This document shows, piece after piece, positions 48,917 to 57,814 of a stretch of 64,000 bases of DNA. Source of the DNA: Actinoallomurus soli. GTDB lineage: Bacteria; Actinomycetota; Actinomycetes; Streptosporangiales; Streptosporangiaceae. Every line of letters begins with the position of its first letter. Within the stretch, counting starts at the first letter, position 1. The stretch lies in NCBI RefSeq assembly GCF_024055715.1, contig NZ_JAMXMV010000016.1:62001-126000 (forward strand). The letters are read 5' to 3'. The notes beneath the pieces were generated by a model, which was not told the origin of the DNA, did no database searches, and saw nothing but the letters and a program-made list of their open reading frames with translations. A program made the translations under genes and the position numbers.

Positions 48917-49332
48917 CGGGCGGCGCTGCCCTGCTGCGAACGCCGCGGCTGGGCGACCAGGTACTCGCCGAGCTGCTCGACCAGCTCGTGCATGTTGTGC
49001 CCGATCACGCCCACGTCGGCCTCCTCGCCGGCGATGAGGGCCAGGTGGGCGCCCTCCCCCGCCTCGACGATGAACAGCAGCCCGCCGTGGAACTCGGTCA
49101 TGGACTGGCGGAGCCCGCCGGTGCCGTCGCCGAACTCCGCCGAGGCGCCGTAGGACAGGCTCTGGATGCCCGAGGCGATGGCGGCGAGCTGGTCGGCCTG
49201 GTCGGTGCTCAGCCCGTACGTGTGGCAGAGCTTCAGCCCGTCCTTGGACAGCACGATGGCGTGCCGGCTCTCGGGGGTCCGCTCGAGGAGGTTCTCCAGC
49301 AGCCAGTCGAGGTCGCGGTCTGTGGTCTTCAT
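48913..49332 (-). CDS. cvnB: Roadblock/LC7 domain protein (CvnB)
   Basis: A 139-residue MglB-like roadblock protein: LDWLLENLLERTPESRHAIV, LSKDGLKLCHTYGLSTDQAD and GHNMHELVEQLGEYL. It likely acts as partner or activator of the CvnD GTPase. It starts 101 bp after cvnA. Confidence 0.94.
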   Translation of the reverse strand: MKTTDRDLDWLLENLLERTPESRHAIVLSKDGLKLCHTYGLSTDQADQLAAIASGIQSLSYGASAEFGDGTGGLRQSMTEFHGGLLFIVEAGEGAHLALIAGEEADVGVIGHNMHELVEQLGEYLVAQPRRSQQGSAAR

Positions 49333-49433
49333 GGGTGGTGCGGGGCGGTGATCCGGGTGCGGGCACCGGAGACTCGTCCCCTGCCTCCTATCTGTTGTCG
49401 TGTCTTTCCGGCCTGGCAGGGTGAGCCGAGCGT

Positions 49434-50978
49434 TCAGCTCTGATCCGTCTTCGGCGCGGGCGCGTCACCGCTCGTGCGCCTGCGGCGACCGGCCTCCCGG
49501 AAGGCGCTGAACCGCGCTCCGGGGTCGGTCGTGGGTTTGTCGACGCGGGGTTTCGGCGCCTCGGACGCCTTGGCGGCCGCGGCCAGTGTCTGGCCCTTGC
49601 GGCGCCGTGGCAGCCCGGCGACCGTGCCGGCGCCGTCGGGGATGGTCTTGTTCGCGATGTCGATGATCTCCTGCGGCCCGGTCGCCGGGTCGGTGCGTTC
49701 GCCGGCGGGCGTCACGGCCGTGGCCTCCGCCGTCGTGCCGGAGGTGTTCGCGGCGGCGAAGGGCGCGGGCGGCTCGGCGAGCGCGACCGGCCGGGCGGGC
49801 GCGGCCGCGGTGTCCGGCCCGGCCGTGGCGCCTTCGGTACGGCGGGCGCCGAGGCCGACGACGCGGGACCCGCTCGGTTCGGCGCCCGGCGCCGGCTGCG
49901 TGATCAGCGACCTCGGGACCAGGACCACGACTCCGGTGCCGCCGCGGGAGGAGGGCCGGAAGGAGACCGTGAGGCCGTGCTTGCGGGCGAGGCAGCCCAC
50001 CACCGCGAGGCCCAGCCGGGTACCGGAGAGGGTGGTCAGGTCCAGCGTCTCCGCCGAGACGGCCCGCTCGGCGCGCTCCAGCGCGGCGGCGCTCATGGCC
50101 AGGCCGCCGTCCTCGATCGTGACCACGACGCCCGCGTGCACCTCTTCGACGTAGACGTGCACCTCTTCGGACGGCGGGGAGAAGCTCGTCGCGTTGTCCA
50201 TCAGCTCGGCGAGGGCGTGCATGACGCCTTCGGCGGCGTAGCCCGCGACCGCGACGGTGCTGGTGGAGTGCACCCGGACGCGCTGGTAGGCGCTGATCCG
50301 GCCCACCGCGCCGCGCAGGATGCTCTCCATCACGATCGGCTTGGTCCAGCGCCGTCCGGATCGGGCGCCGGTGAGCACGGCGATGCTGTCGGCGAGACGG
50401 CCGGCCTGCGCGGTCGTGTGGTCGAGCTTGAGCAGGTCGCCGAGGACCTCCTCGTCGTGGCGGTTCTCCATCTCGCGCAGGTCGGCGAGCATGCTGGTGG
50501 CGAGGGCCTGGACGCGGCCGGCGGCGTTCGCGCAGACCGACATGGCGGCGGCGCGCATGCGCTCTCCGCGGGCGATCTCGTCGACGATGGCGCGCAGGAT
50601 CCGCCGGTGCTCGGCGGCGGCGGGCTGTTCGATCGAGGCCATCGCCGTGGCGCCGGACGCCCCGTCGCGCAGCCGCTTCACGACCGCCGGCAGGGTCTCG
50701 TCGGCGAGGCGGGCGGTCTGCGCCTCCATCGTCTCGACGCGCTCACGCAGGACACGGGCGCTCTGGAACCCGTAGGCCGCGGCCGACAGCGCGGCGCACA
50801 GGGCGAGCGCCGCGATCCCGGTGCAGGCGGCGACGAGCCCGCGATCCGCGGCGGGGACCGAGGCCGTCACCACCAGGCAGACGCCGCCGGTGACGACCAC
50901 CGCGGCCAGCAGGACGAGCAGGGCCCGGTCCATCGGCGGGCGCTCGACCCGCTGGTGGGTAGGAACGTGTGCTGACAT
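49434..50978 (-). CDS. cvnA: Conservon sensor histidine kinase-like protein (CvnA)
   Basis: A 514-residue membrane protein with two N-terminal helices (ALLVLLAAVVVTGGVCLVVT, and LVAACTGIAALALCAALSAA). A helical signalling region and an HATPase domain follow (ALAELMDNATSFSPPSEEVH with the N-box; TIEDGGLAMS with the G1-like loop; GTRLGLAVVGCLARKHG). The C-terminal ~170 residues are disordered. It is the head of the cvn operon. ATG 50978 follows GAGGA. Confidence 0.93.
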   Translation of the reverse strand: MSAHVPTHQRVERPPMDRALLVLLAAVVVTGGVCLVVTASVPAADRGLVAACTGIAALALCAALSAAAYGFQSARVLRERVETMEAQTARLADETLPAVVKRLRDGASGATAMASIEQPAAAEHRRILRAIVDEIARGERMRAAAMSVCANAAGRVQALATSMLADLREMENRHDEEVLGDLLKLDHTTAQAGRLADSIAVLTGARSGRRWTKPIVMESILRGAVGRISAYQRVRVHSTSTVAVAGYAAEGVMHALAELMDNATSFSPPSEEVHVYVEEVHAGVVVTIEDGGLAMSAAALERAERAVSAETLDLTTLSGTRLGLAVVGCLARKHGLTVSFRPSSRGGTGVVVLVPRSLITQPAPGAEPSGSRVVGLGARRTEGATAGPDTAAAPARPVALAEPPAPFAAANTSGTTAEATAVTPAGERTDPATGPQEIIDIANKTIPDGAGTVAGLPRRRKGQTLAAAAKASEAPKPRVDKPTTDPGARFSAFREAGRRRRTSGDAPAPKTDQS

Positions 50979-51227
50979 CAATCAGGTCCTCGTCGCGGTT
51001 GGAGCAGAAGACGGGGTCATCCGGAGCCGTGGGCGGGCCGTCCCCGCGGGGGCGCACGACCGCAGTGGGGAATGGCCGATAATTCGCTATGCAAGTGTCG
51101 TACGGGGCGCGGACGGCGAAGTCCCTGGTAGGAACCAAGCCGCGTATGGGACGGAAATAGTAGTGGTTCAGTAGTTGCTACGGAACTGTTTGTCGCTTTT
51201 GCCCTTCACGAACAGCCGCAAAACACA
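50979..51227. other. Promoter region of the conservon
   Basis: About 250 bases between cvnA and the terminator of the next gene. Part of it (51060-51230) is less G/C-rich and should contain the cvn promoter on the minus strand. No gene is supported. Confidence 0.4.
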
Positions 51228-51268
51228 ACACGACGGCCCCCGGGCGATGCGCCCGGGGGCCGTCGTGT
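51228..51268 (-). terminator. Very strong terminator after the LPVTG protein gene
   Basis: A perfect 18-bp stem (ACACGACGGCCCCCGGGC and its complement) closes a 5-nt loop, 11 bases past the stop of the gene at 51280. It isolates that gene from the conservon. Confidence 0.9.
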
Positions 51269-51279
51269 CGTGGATCCGC

Positions 51280-51936
51280 TCAGCCGGTGACGGGCAGGTC
51301 GCTGGGCACCGGCTTGGGCTTCGGCGCCTGGCCGGGCGGCTCCTGGCCAGGCGGCTCCTCGCGGACGCCGGAGCAGGTGGCGGAGGAGACGCTGAGGGTC
51401 TGGGTACGGCCGGGGCCGAGGGGCAGCGTCACCTGGATGGCGGTGACGGTCAGGCTGCCGTCGGCGTTCCGCGTCTGCTTGTTCAGGGTGACGGAGGCGG
51501 TGCCGAGCCCCTGGACGGGAATCCTGAGCGCGCTGTTCGGCGCGGCGACGGCGGCCAGGCGGTGCCCGGCGAGGGAGGCGTTCGCCAGGCGGCTGGCGCC
51601 GGTGCCTGCGGTGCAGGTGGCGGTGACCAGGTGCGCGGTGAGGGCCGCCTTGGCGACGCTCAGGTCGGTGACGCTGGCCCGCGCGAAGGCGGGCTTGGCC
51701 GTGACGTGCAGGACCTTGACGTCGATGAGGGGGTTGGCCGGCAGGTGCAGCAGGCTCCGGTCGGCGGTGTCGGCGACGGCCGGGGTGGCGGGGATGGCGA
51801 CCAGGCCGCTGGCGGCCAGGCCGTAGGCGGAGCCGGTCCCGGTCGTGGCCGAGGCCGTACCGGTCAGGGCCAGGGCCAGCGGCGCGGCCAGCGCACCGGC
51901 GGCCACCGCGCAGGCGGCCAGACGTGTCGAACGCAT
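51280..51936 (-). CDS. Secreted choice-of-anchor-type protein ending in LPVTG
   Basis: A 218-residue exported protein. The signal peptide (MRSTRLAACAVAAGALAAPL) ends near ATASA. The body is beta-rich with a Cys pair (TATCTAG and SATCSG) and resembles actinomycete choice-of-anchor P proteins. A Pro/Gln/Lys linker leads to the final DLPVTG, directly followed by stop. A sortase signal would need a hydrophobic helix and basic tail after LPxTG; both are missing. ATG 51936. Confidence 0.75.
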   Translation of the reverse strand: MRSTRLAACAVAAGALAAPLALALTGTASATTGTGSAYGLAASGLVAIPATPAVADTADRSLLHLPANPLIDVKVLHVTAKPAFARASVTDLSVAKAALTAHLVTATCTAGTGASRLANASLAGHRLAAVAAPNSALRIPVQGLGTASVTLNKQTRNADGSLTVTAIQVTLPLGPGRTQTLSVSSATCSGVREEPPGQEPPGQAPKPKPVPSDLPVTG

Positions 51937-51966
51937 TGCGAACTCCTTGAAAGTGGATGGAGGCCC

Positions 51967-52806
51967 CTAGGCCGTGACGACGACCGGGGTGCCGAGGGGG
52001 ACTTCGGACAACTTCTTCAGCGCGTCGGCGGGCACCCGGACGCAGCCGTGCGTGACCGCCTTGCCGAAGACGGACGCGCTCGGCCAGCCGTGGAACGCGA
52101 CCGTGCCGGGACCGCCGCCGAACGTGTCGAGCGTCTCGGAGTGCGCGCCCACCGGCAGGATGAGCGGGCTGTAGGTCTTCTTGGCCGGAGCCAGGGAGGC
52201 CAGCAGGAAGGTCCGCCCGACGGGGGTCGGCGTCTTCGCCGCCCCGACCGCGACGGTCCAGGTGCCGAGCTTGTGGCCGGACCTGGTGAGCGTCAGCCGG
52301 CGCGCCGAGGTGTCCACCGCGATCTGGTACGGGCTGTGGGCGGTGTCCAGGCCGACCGTCTCCGTGGGGATCCAGCCGGTCGAGTGGTTCGGCCGGCTGG
52401 GCAGCAGGACGCGGTCCCACCCCGGCTTGGTCTCCACGACCGGCACCCAGGTGGGGCTGCCGAGCTGGGTGCTCGGCAGCGCGGCCACCGCCGGCCCCCC
52501 GGCCGTCGCGGACACGGGCACGGCGGCCTTCGGGTGCACGACCGTGCCGTCGGCCATCGCGTCGGAGGCGTCCTGCCCGAGGCCCTTCAGCGTCGTGTAC
52601 GTCGTCGCCTGCGGCAGCTTCCCGATGGACTTCGCGGCGGGCGCGTCGCCGGCCGGGGCCGGCTTGTGGCTCTTGCCGCCGCAGCCGGTCACCGACAGCG
52701 CGACGGCCACCGTGACCGCGGCGGCCGCGGTCAGGCGGCGCGCGCGCACCGGCGGGTGCGCCGTCGCCGCACGGTCACGGCGAACGCGGTTGAAACGATC
52801 GGTCAC
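51967..52806 (-). CDS. L,D-transpeptidase (YkuD) lipoprotein
   Basis: Peptidoglycan 3-3 cross-linking enzyme, 279 residues. The signal ends VALSVTGCGG, a clear lipobox. The YkuD domain shows YQIAVDTSARRLTLTRSGHK, AVGAAKTPTPVGRTFL, and the active site HGWPSASVFGKAVTHGCVRV with the catalytic Cys in HGC. GTG 52806 has GGGAG six bases upstream. It follows nothing on its strand within 330 bp, so it has its own promoter. Confidence 0.9.
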   Translation of the reverse strand: MTDRFNRVRRDRAATAHPPVRARRLTAAAAVTVAVALSVTGCGGKSHKPAPAGDAPAAKSIGKLPQATTYTTLKGLGQDASDAMADGTVVHPKAAVPVSATAGGPAVAALPSTQLGSPTWVPVVETKPGWDRVLLPSRPNHSTGWIPTETVGLDTAHSPYQIAVDTSARRLTLTRSGHKLGTWTVAVGAAKTPTPVGRTFLLASLAPAKKTYSPLILPVGAHSETLDTFGGGPGTVAFHGWPSASVFGKAVTHGCVRVPADALKKLSEVPLGTPVVVTA

Positions 52807-53139
52807 GAATACTCCCGAAGATCGTGTTACAGGGGGGGAGGCGAGCGAACATCTCGCGAGACCGTTGATCTCGGAGGGAAGCCACATAACTACCACAGGT
52901 AACCATGCGCCCGTCAGTAACTCTCGGAGATCGTTTGACAACAGATGCCGACGTGCGGAGATAACGCTGGATATCGGCACCGTCACCGGACGGTGACAAA
53001 CCCCTCACCCCGGGAACCCGCTCCAGGTTCCGCGCTCCGGGCGCGGTGTCCGCCACCCGGCGTACGGCAACGGCCGCGCCGGTGCGCGCGGGCGGACCGG
53101 CCCTCCCCCGGACGGCCGCGAACTGGAATGATTCGTCCC
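52807..53139. other. Divergent promoter region between L,D-transpeptidase and redox regulator
   Basis: 333 bases without a supported gene. An A/T-rich part at about 52880-52980 probably holds the promoters. No clear operator could be defined. Confidence 0.4.
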
Positions 53140-54798
53140 ATGAGCATGCCGATCCTGATGACGGTCGACGACGACCCGTCGGTGTCCCGCGCCGTCGCCC
53201 GTGACCTGCGGCGGCGGTACGGGAACGACTACCGCGTCGTACGGGCCGACTCAGGCGCCGACGCGCTCGACGCGCTGCGCGAGATCAAGCTGCGCGGTGA
53301 GGCCGTCGCCGCGATCCTGGCCGACTACCGGATGCCGAACATGAACGGCATCGCCTTCCTCGAGCAGGCGATGGACCTGTTCCCGCACGCCCGGCGCGCG
53401 CTGCTGACCGCGTACGCCGACACGGACGCGGCGATCCAGGCGATCAACGTCGTGGACGTCGACCACTACCTCCTCAAGCCCTGGGACCCGCCGGAGGAGA
53501 AGCTCTATCCGGTGGTGGACGCGCTGGTGGAGACCTGGTGCGCCGTCGGCGACCGGCCGGTCGAGGAGACCAAGCTCATCGGGCACCGCTGGTCGCGCCC
53601 GTCGTACGAGCTCCGTCAGTTCCTGGCCCGCAACTCGGTCCCCTACCGCTGGTACTCCGTGGACGAGCCCGAGGCCGCCCGGCTGCTCGAGGCCGCGGGT
53701 GCGACCGCCGACGAGATCCCGGTGGTCATCACCCCGGACGGCAAGGCGCTGCGGACGCCGACCGGCTCGGAGATCGCCTCCGCCGTCGGGCTGTCGACCG
53801 TGCCGGCCGCCGAGTTCTACGACCTCGTCGTGATCGGCGGTGGCCCGGCCGGGCTGGGCGCCGCGGTGTACGGCGCGTCGGAGGGCCTGCACACCGTCCT
53901 GGTGGAGAAGAAGGCCACCGGCGGGCAGGCCGGGCAGAGCTCCCGGATCGAGAACTACCTCGGCTTCCCCGACGGCGTCTCCGGCGCGCAGCTCACCGAC
54001 CGCGCGCGCCGCCAGGCCGCGAAGTTCGGCGCCGAGGTGCTCACCGCGCGGGACGTCGTGGGGTTGACCGCCCGGGGTCCCGCCCGGGTGATCACCTTCG
54101 GCGACGGCACGGAGATCGCCGCGCGGGCGGTCGTCCTGGCCACCGGCGTGTACTACCGCGCCCTGGAGGCCGAGGGCGTGGAGCGGCTCACCGGGCAGGG
54201 CGTGTACTACGGCTCGGCGTCCACCGAGGCCCCGGCCTGTCAGGGCAAGGACGTCTACATCGTCGGCGGCGCGAACTCCGCCGGTCAGGCCGCGGTGTTC
54301 TTCTCCCACCACGCCCGTTCGGTCACCCTCCTCGTACGCGGGCCGAACCTCGAGCGCTCCATGTCGCACTACCTGATCGAGCAGCTCCGGGACATCCCCA
54401 ACGTCCACGTCCGGGTGCGCACGACCGTCGAGGCGGTCGACGGTGACGAGCACCTGGAGCGGGTGACGCTCCGCGACGCCGACACCGGGCAGACCGAGAC
54501 GCTGCCGACGAACCACCTGTTCGTGTTCATCGGCGCGGCGCCGCGTACGGAGTGGCTCGGGGAGACCGTCTTCCGGGATTCGCACGGCTTCGTGTGCACC
54601 GGTCCCGACCTGCTGCACGAGGGGCGCCGCCCGGCGGGCTGGACCCTGGACCGCGATCCGCTGTACCTCGAGTCGTCCGTCCCGGGGGTCTTCGTCGCCG
54701 GTGACGTACGCTCGCAGTCGGTCAAGCGGGTCGCCTCCGCCGTCGGCGAGGGCGCGATGGCGGTCGCGCTCGTGCACCGGTACCTGGAGGAGCGTTGA
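53140..54798 (+). CDS. Response regulator - thioredoxin-like - thioredoxin reductase fusion
   Basis: A 552-residue protein with three parts. REC domain (1-120): acidic DDD at 10-12, phospho-Asp62 in ILADYRMPNMNG, Thr90 and Lys113 (LLKPWDPPEE). A thioredoxin/glutaredoxin-like domain (140-215) has no CxxC. The FAD/NADPH oxidoreductase follows (from ~225: LVVIGGGPAGLGAAVYG, EKKATGGQAGQSSRIENYLG, DVYIVGGANSAGQAAVFF, GVFVAGDVRSQSVKRVASAV). The TrxR active pair CxxC is also absent (region GSASTEAPACQG has a lone Cys). ATG 53140 chosen, alternatives at 53128 and 53146. Its stop overlaps the TTG of the kinase gene. Confidence 0.88.
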   Translation: MSMPILMTVDDDPSVSRAVARDLRRRYGNDYRVVRADSGADALDALREIKLRGEAVAAILADYRMPNMNGIAFLEQAMDLFPHARRALLTAYADTDAAIQAINVVDVDHYLLKPWDPPEEKLYPVVDALVETWCAVGDRPVEETKLIGHRWSRPSYELRQFLARNSVPYRWYSVDEPEAARLLEAAGATADEIPVVITPDGKALRTPTGSEIASAVGLSTVPAAEFYDLVVIGGGPAGLGAAVYGASEGLHTVLVEKKATGGQAGQSSRIENYLGFPDGVSGAQLTDRARRQAAKFGAEVLTARDVVGLTARGPARVITFGDGTEIAARAVVLATGVYYRALEAEGVERLTGQGVYYGSASTEAPACQGKDVYIVGGANSAGQAAVFFSHHARSVTLLVRGPNLERSMSHYLIEQLRDIPNVHVRVRTTVEAVDGDEHLERVTLRDADTGQTETLPTNHLFVFIGAAPRTEWLGETVFRDSHGFVCTGPDLLHEGRRPAGWTLDRDPLYLESSVPGVFVAGDVRSQSVKRVASAVGEGAMAVALVHRYLEER

Positions 54799-56222
54799 GC
54801 ACCGAAACCCTCACCCCGGACGAACTCCGCACCCTGTTCCTGTTCGAGGGGCTCTCCGACGAGCAGCTGGCCTGGGTGGCCGCGCACGCAGGCGTCGAGC
54901 ACCACCCGGCGCGGGAGCGGGTCATCGCCGAGGGCGACCCCGCCACCTGCTTCTACGTGCTGCTGTCCGGCACGCTGCGCATGTGCCGTACGGTCCACGG
55001 CGACGAGGTGGAGCTGATCCGCACCGAGCAGCGCGGCGTGTACTGCGGCGCGACCGAGTTCCTCATGGGACAGCGGGGCGACCAGCGCTACTCCGCGTCG
55101 GTGTACGCCGTCACCGACCTGACGTTCCTCACGCTGCCGGCGGCGGAGCTCGGCGAGCGGTTCGTCGCGTGGTTCCCGATGGCCGCGCACCTGCTGGAGG
55201 GGATGTTCCTCGGCCGGCGCAACACCGACGCGATCGTGGGCCGGCGCGAACGGCTGGTCGCGCTCGGCCAGCTGTCGGCCGGGCTGACCCACGAGCTGAA
55301 CAACCCCGCCGCCGCGGCCGTGCGGGCGACGTCCGCGCTGCGCGAGCGCGTCGCCGGGATGCGGCAGAAGCTGGCGCTGCTGGCCCGCAACGACATCGAC
55401 CCCGACCTGCTCGAGCGCCTCATCGACATCCAGGAGCTCCTGGTCAAGCAGGTCGGTGACGCGCCGCGGCTGTCCGCGATGCAGACCGCGGACCGGGAGG
55501 ACGAGCTGGCGGACTGGTTCGACGAGCACGACATCGGCGACGGCTGGAACCTCGCCGCGATCTTCGTGCCGGCGGGCATCACGGTGGAGCGCCTGGAGGA
55601 GGTGCGCACGGCCGTCGGCCCGAACGACCTGAACACCGCGCTGCGCTGGCTCGGTTACGCCGTGGAGACCGAGACGCTGATGGGCGAGATCGAGGACGCC
55701 ACGACCCGGATCTCCGCCCTCGTCGGCAAGGCCAAGCAGTACTCCCAGATGGACCGGGCCCCGTTCCAGTGGGTCGACGTGCACGACGGCCTGACGTCCA
55801 CGCTGGTCATGCTCTCCGGGAAGATCGGGCACGGGGTCCGGGTCGTCAAGGACTTCGACCTGTCGCTCCCGCAGATCCCGGCGTACGCCGGCGAGCTCAA
55901 CCAGGTGTGGACGAACCTGATCGAGAACGCGCTCGGCGCGATGGGCGGCGAGGGCACGCTGACGATCCGCACCGGCCGGGACAACGACCGCGTGCTGGTG
56001 GAGATCGGCGACACCGGGCCGGGCGTCCCGCCCGACCTGCGGGAGCGGATCTTCGAGCCGTTCTTCACGACCAAGCCGGTCGGTGAGGGCACCGGGCTGG
56101 GGCTGGACATCTCCTGGCGGATCGTCGTGACCAGTCATCACGGCGACCTGCGGGTCACGTCCGAGCCGGGCGACACCCGCTTCCAGGTGTTCCTGCCGCT
56201 CACCGAGCAGCCCGAGACCTGA
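54795..56222 (+). CDS. Cyclic-nucleotide-binding histidine kinase
   Basis: A 475-residue soluble kinase. An N-terminal cNMP-binding domain (LFLFEGLSDEQLAWVAAHAG, GDPATCFYVLLSGTLRMCR) is followed by the H-box GQLSAGLTHELNNPAAAAV, a helical region, and the HATPase domain (NQVWTNLIENALGAMGGEGT, DTGPGVPPDLRERIFEPFFT). The TTG start overlaps the stop of the REC-TrxR gene, with GGAGG upstream. The obvious phosphorylation target is the REC domain of that protein, so a cyclic-nucleotide signal could control a redox enzyme. Confidence 0.9.
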   Translation: MSTETLTPDELRTLFLFEGLSDEQLAWVAAHAGVEHHPARERVIAEGDPATCFYVLLSGTLRMCRTVHGDEVELIRTEQRGVYCGATEFLMGQRGDQRYSASVYAVTDLTFLTLPAAELGERFVAWFPMAAHLLEGMFLGRRNTDAIVGRRERLVALGQLSAGLTHELNNPAAAAVRATSALRERVAGMRQKLALLARNDIDPDLLERLIDIQELLVKQVGDAPRLSAMQTADREDELADWFDEHDIGDGWNLAAIFVPAGITVERLEEVRTAVGPNDLNTALRWLGYAVETETLMGEIEDATTRISALVGKAKQYSQMDRAPFQWVDVHDGLTSTLVMLSGKIGHGVRVVKDFDLSLPQIPAYAGELNQVWTNLIENALGAMGGEGTLTIRTGRDNDRVLVEIGDTGPGVPPDLRERIFEPFFTTKPVGEGTGLGLDISWRIVVTSHHGDLRVTSEPGDTRFQVFLPLTEQPET

Positions 56223-56328
56223 CGGGTTTCAAACCCCTTCGAGCTGGACAGACAACCCGGAATCACCTCATAAGCTCCTCTGAGCCTGCGGTGGAACGGT
56301 CCAGGTGTGTTTGCGACAGGAGGGGTAG

Positions 56329-57714
56329 ATGGCCGACAAGAGCCTCCAGCCGGGGTTGAAGAACCGGCACGTCGGCATGATCGCCATCGGTGGCGTCATC
56401 GGCGCGGGCCTGTTCGTCGGGTCGGGAGCGGGCATCCATACCACCGGCCCGGCGATCCTCGTCTCGTACGCCATCGCCGGGCTGCTCGTCGTCCTCGTCA
56501 TGCGGATGCTCGGCGAGATGTCCGCCGCCTCCCCCGACACCGGCTCCTTCTCGGCCTACGCCGACCGCGCGATCGGCCGCTGGGCCGGCTTCACGATCGG
56601 CTGGCTGTACTGGTGGTTCTGGGCGGTCGTCCTGGCCGTCGAGGCGACGGCCGGCGCCAAGATCGTGCACGGCTGGATCCCGGCCCTGCCGCAGTGGCTC
56701 CTGGCCCTCGCCCTGATGATCCTGCTCACCGCCACCAACCTGGTCTCGGTGGGCAGCTATGGCGAGTTCGAGTTCTGGTTCAGCTGCATCAAGGTCGCCG
56801 CGATCGCGGTGTTCATCGTGCTCGGCCTCCTCGCGATCTTCGGGGTGCTGCCCGGCACGCACGCCGTCGGCATGAGCAACCTGACCGGGCACGGCGGCTT
56901 CTTCCCGCACGGGTACGGCGCGGTCGTCACCGGCCTGCTCACCGTGGTCTTCGCGTTCATGGGCAGTGAGATCGTCACGATCGCGGCCGGCGAGTCCCGG
57001 GACCCGGGCCGCGCCGTGACCCGCGCCGTCAACAGCGTGATCTGGCGGATCCTGGTCTTCTACCTCGGCTCCATCGCCGTCGTCATCACGCTGCTGCCCT
57101 GGAACGCGAGCAACGTGGCCAAGAGCCCCTACGTCGCGGTCCTCGACCGGATCGGCATCTCCGGAGCCGGCACCATCATGGACGTCATCGTCCTCACCGC
57201 CGTGCTGTCCTGCCTGAACTCCGGCCTCTACACGGCCTCGCGGATGGCGTTCTCGCTGGCCGAGCGCGGCGACGCCCCCAAGGTGTTCGGGGCCACCACG
57301 GCCCGCGGCGTCCCGCACGTCGCGATCTGGGTGTCGGTGGCCTTCGGGTTCGTCGCGGTCATCTTCAACTACACCAGCCCCGACACCGTCTTCCTCTTCC
57401 TGCTGAACGGCTCCGGCGCGGTCGCGCTGTTCGTCTGGACCGTGATCGCCGTCTCCCAGCTGCGGATGCGCCGCCGCCTGGAGCAGGAGGCGCCCGACCG
57501 CCTGCCCGTGCGCATGTGGCTCTTCCCGTATCTGACCGTGGCCACCATCGCCGGCATCGTCGCCATTCTCGTGACGATGCTGTTCGACAAGAGCGGTCGG
57601 CCGCAGGTGCTCTGGTCGGTCGTGGTGGCGGCCGTCATCGTCATCGCCGCCTTCATCCGCCACGGCCTCCCCCGTACGAGCGAACCGGCCGAAGCGGTCC
57701 CCGCCGAACGCTGA
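56329..57714 (+). CDS. APC family amino acid permease (GABA/proline-type)
   Basis: A 461-residue transporter with 12 helices. The family start KNRHVGMIAIGGVIGAGLFV, MLGEMSAASPDTGSFSAYA and IVTIAAGESRDPGRAVTRAV are typical of the AAT group (GabP, ProY, CycA). The exact amino acid is not predictable. ATG 56329 has AGGAGGGG upstream. Confidence 0.92.
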   Translation: MADKSLQPGLKNRHVGMIAIGGVIGAGLFVGSGAGIHTTGPAILVSYAIAGLLVVLVMRMLGEMSAASPDTGSFSAYADRAIGRWAGFTIGWLYWWFWAVVLAVEATAGAKIVHGWIPALPQWLLALALMILLTATNLVSVGSYGEFEFWFSCIKVAAIAVFIVLGLLAIFGVLPGTHAVGMSNLTGHGGFFPHGYGAVVTGLLTVVFAFMGSEIVTIAAGESRDPGRAVTRAVNSVIWRILVFYLGSIAVVITLLPWNASNVAKSPYVAVLDRIGISGAGTIMDVIVLTAVLSCLNSGLYTASRMAFSLAERGDAPKVFGATTARGVPHVAIWVSVAFGFVAVIFNYTSPDTVFLFLLNGSGAVALFVWTVIAVSQLRMRRRLEQEAPDRLPVRMWLFPYLTVATIAGIVAILVTMLFDKSGRPQVLWSVVVAAVIVIAAFIRHGLPRTSEPAEAVPAER

Positions 57715-57761
57715 CCACCGCACCCGCCGCCGGCACCGGGCCCGCAAGGGCATCTCGGCGG

Positions 57762-57800
57762 CGGCGATCCCGGCCAGGGGTGGCCTGGCCGGGATCGCCG
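57762..57800. terminator. Bidirectional terminator between permease and membrane anti-sigma-like gene
   Basis: CGGCGATCCCGGCCAGG pairs perfectly with CCTGGCCGGGATCGCCG over a 5-nt loop (17 bp). It lies between two convergent genes ending at 57714 and 57815. Confidence 0.85.
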
Positions 57801-57814
57801 GTCGACAGGGCAGG

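Noticed and set aside
54369-56141. A 590-codon minus-strand frame opposite the redox regulator and kinase
   Set aside because: Antisense of two genes with clear domains and ribosome sites.
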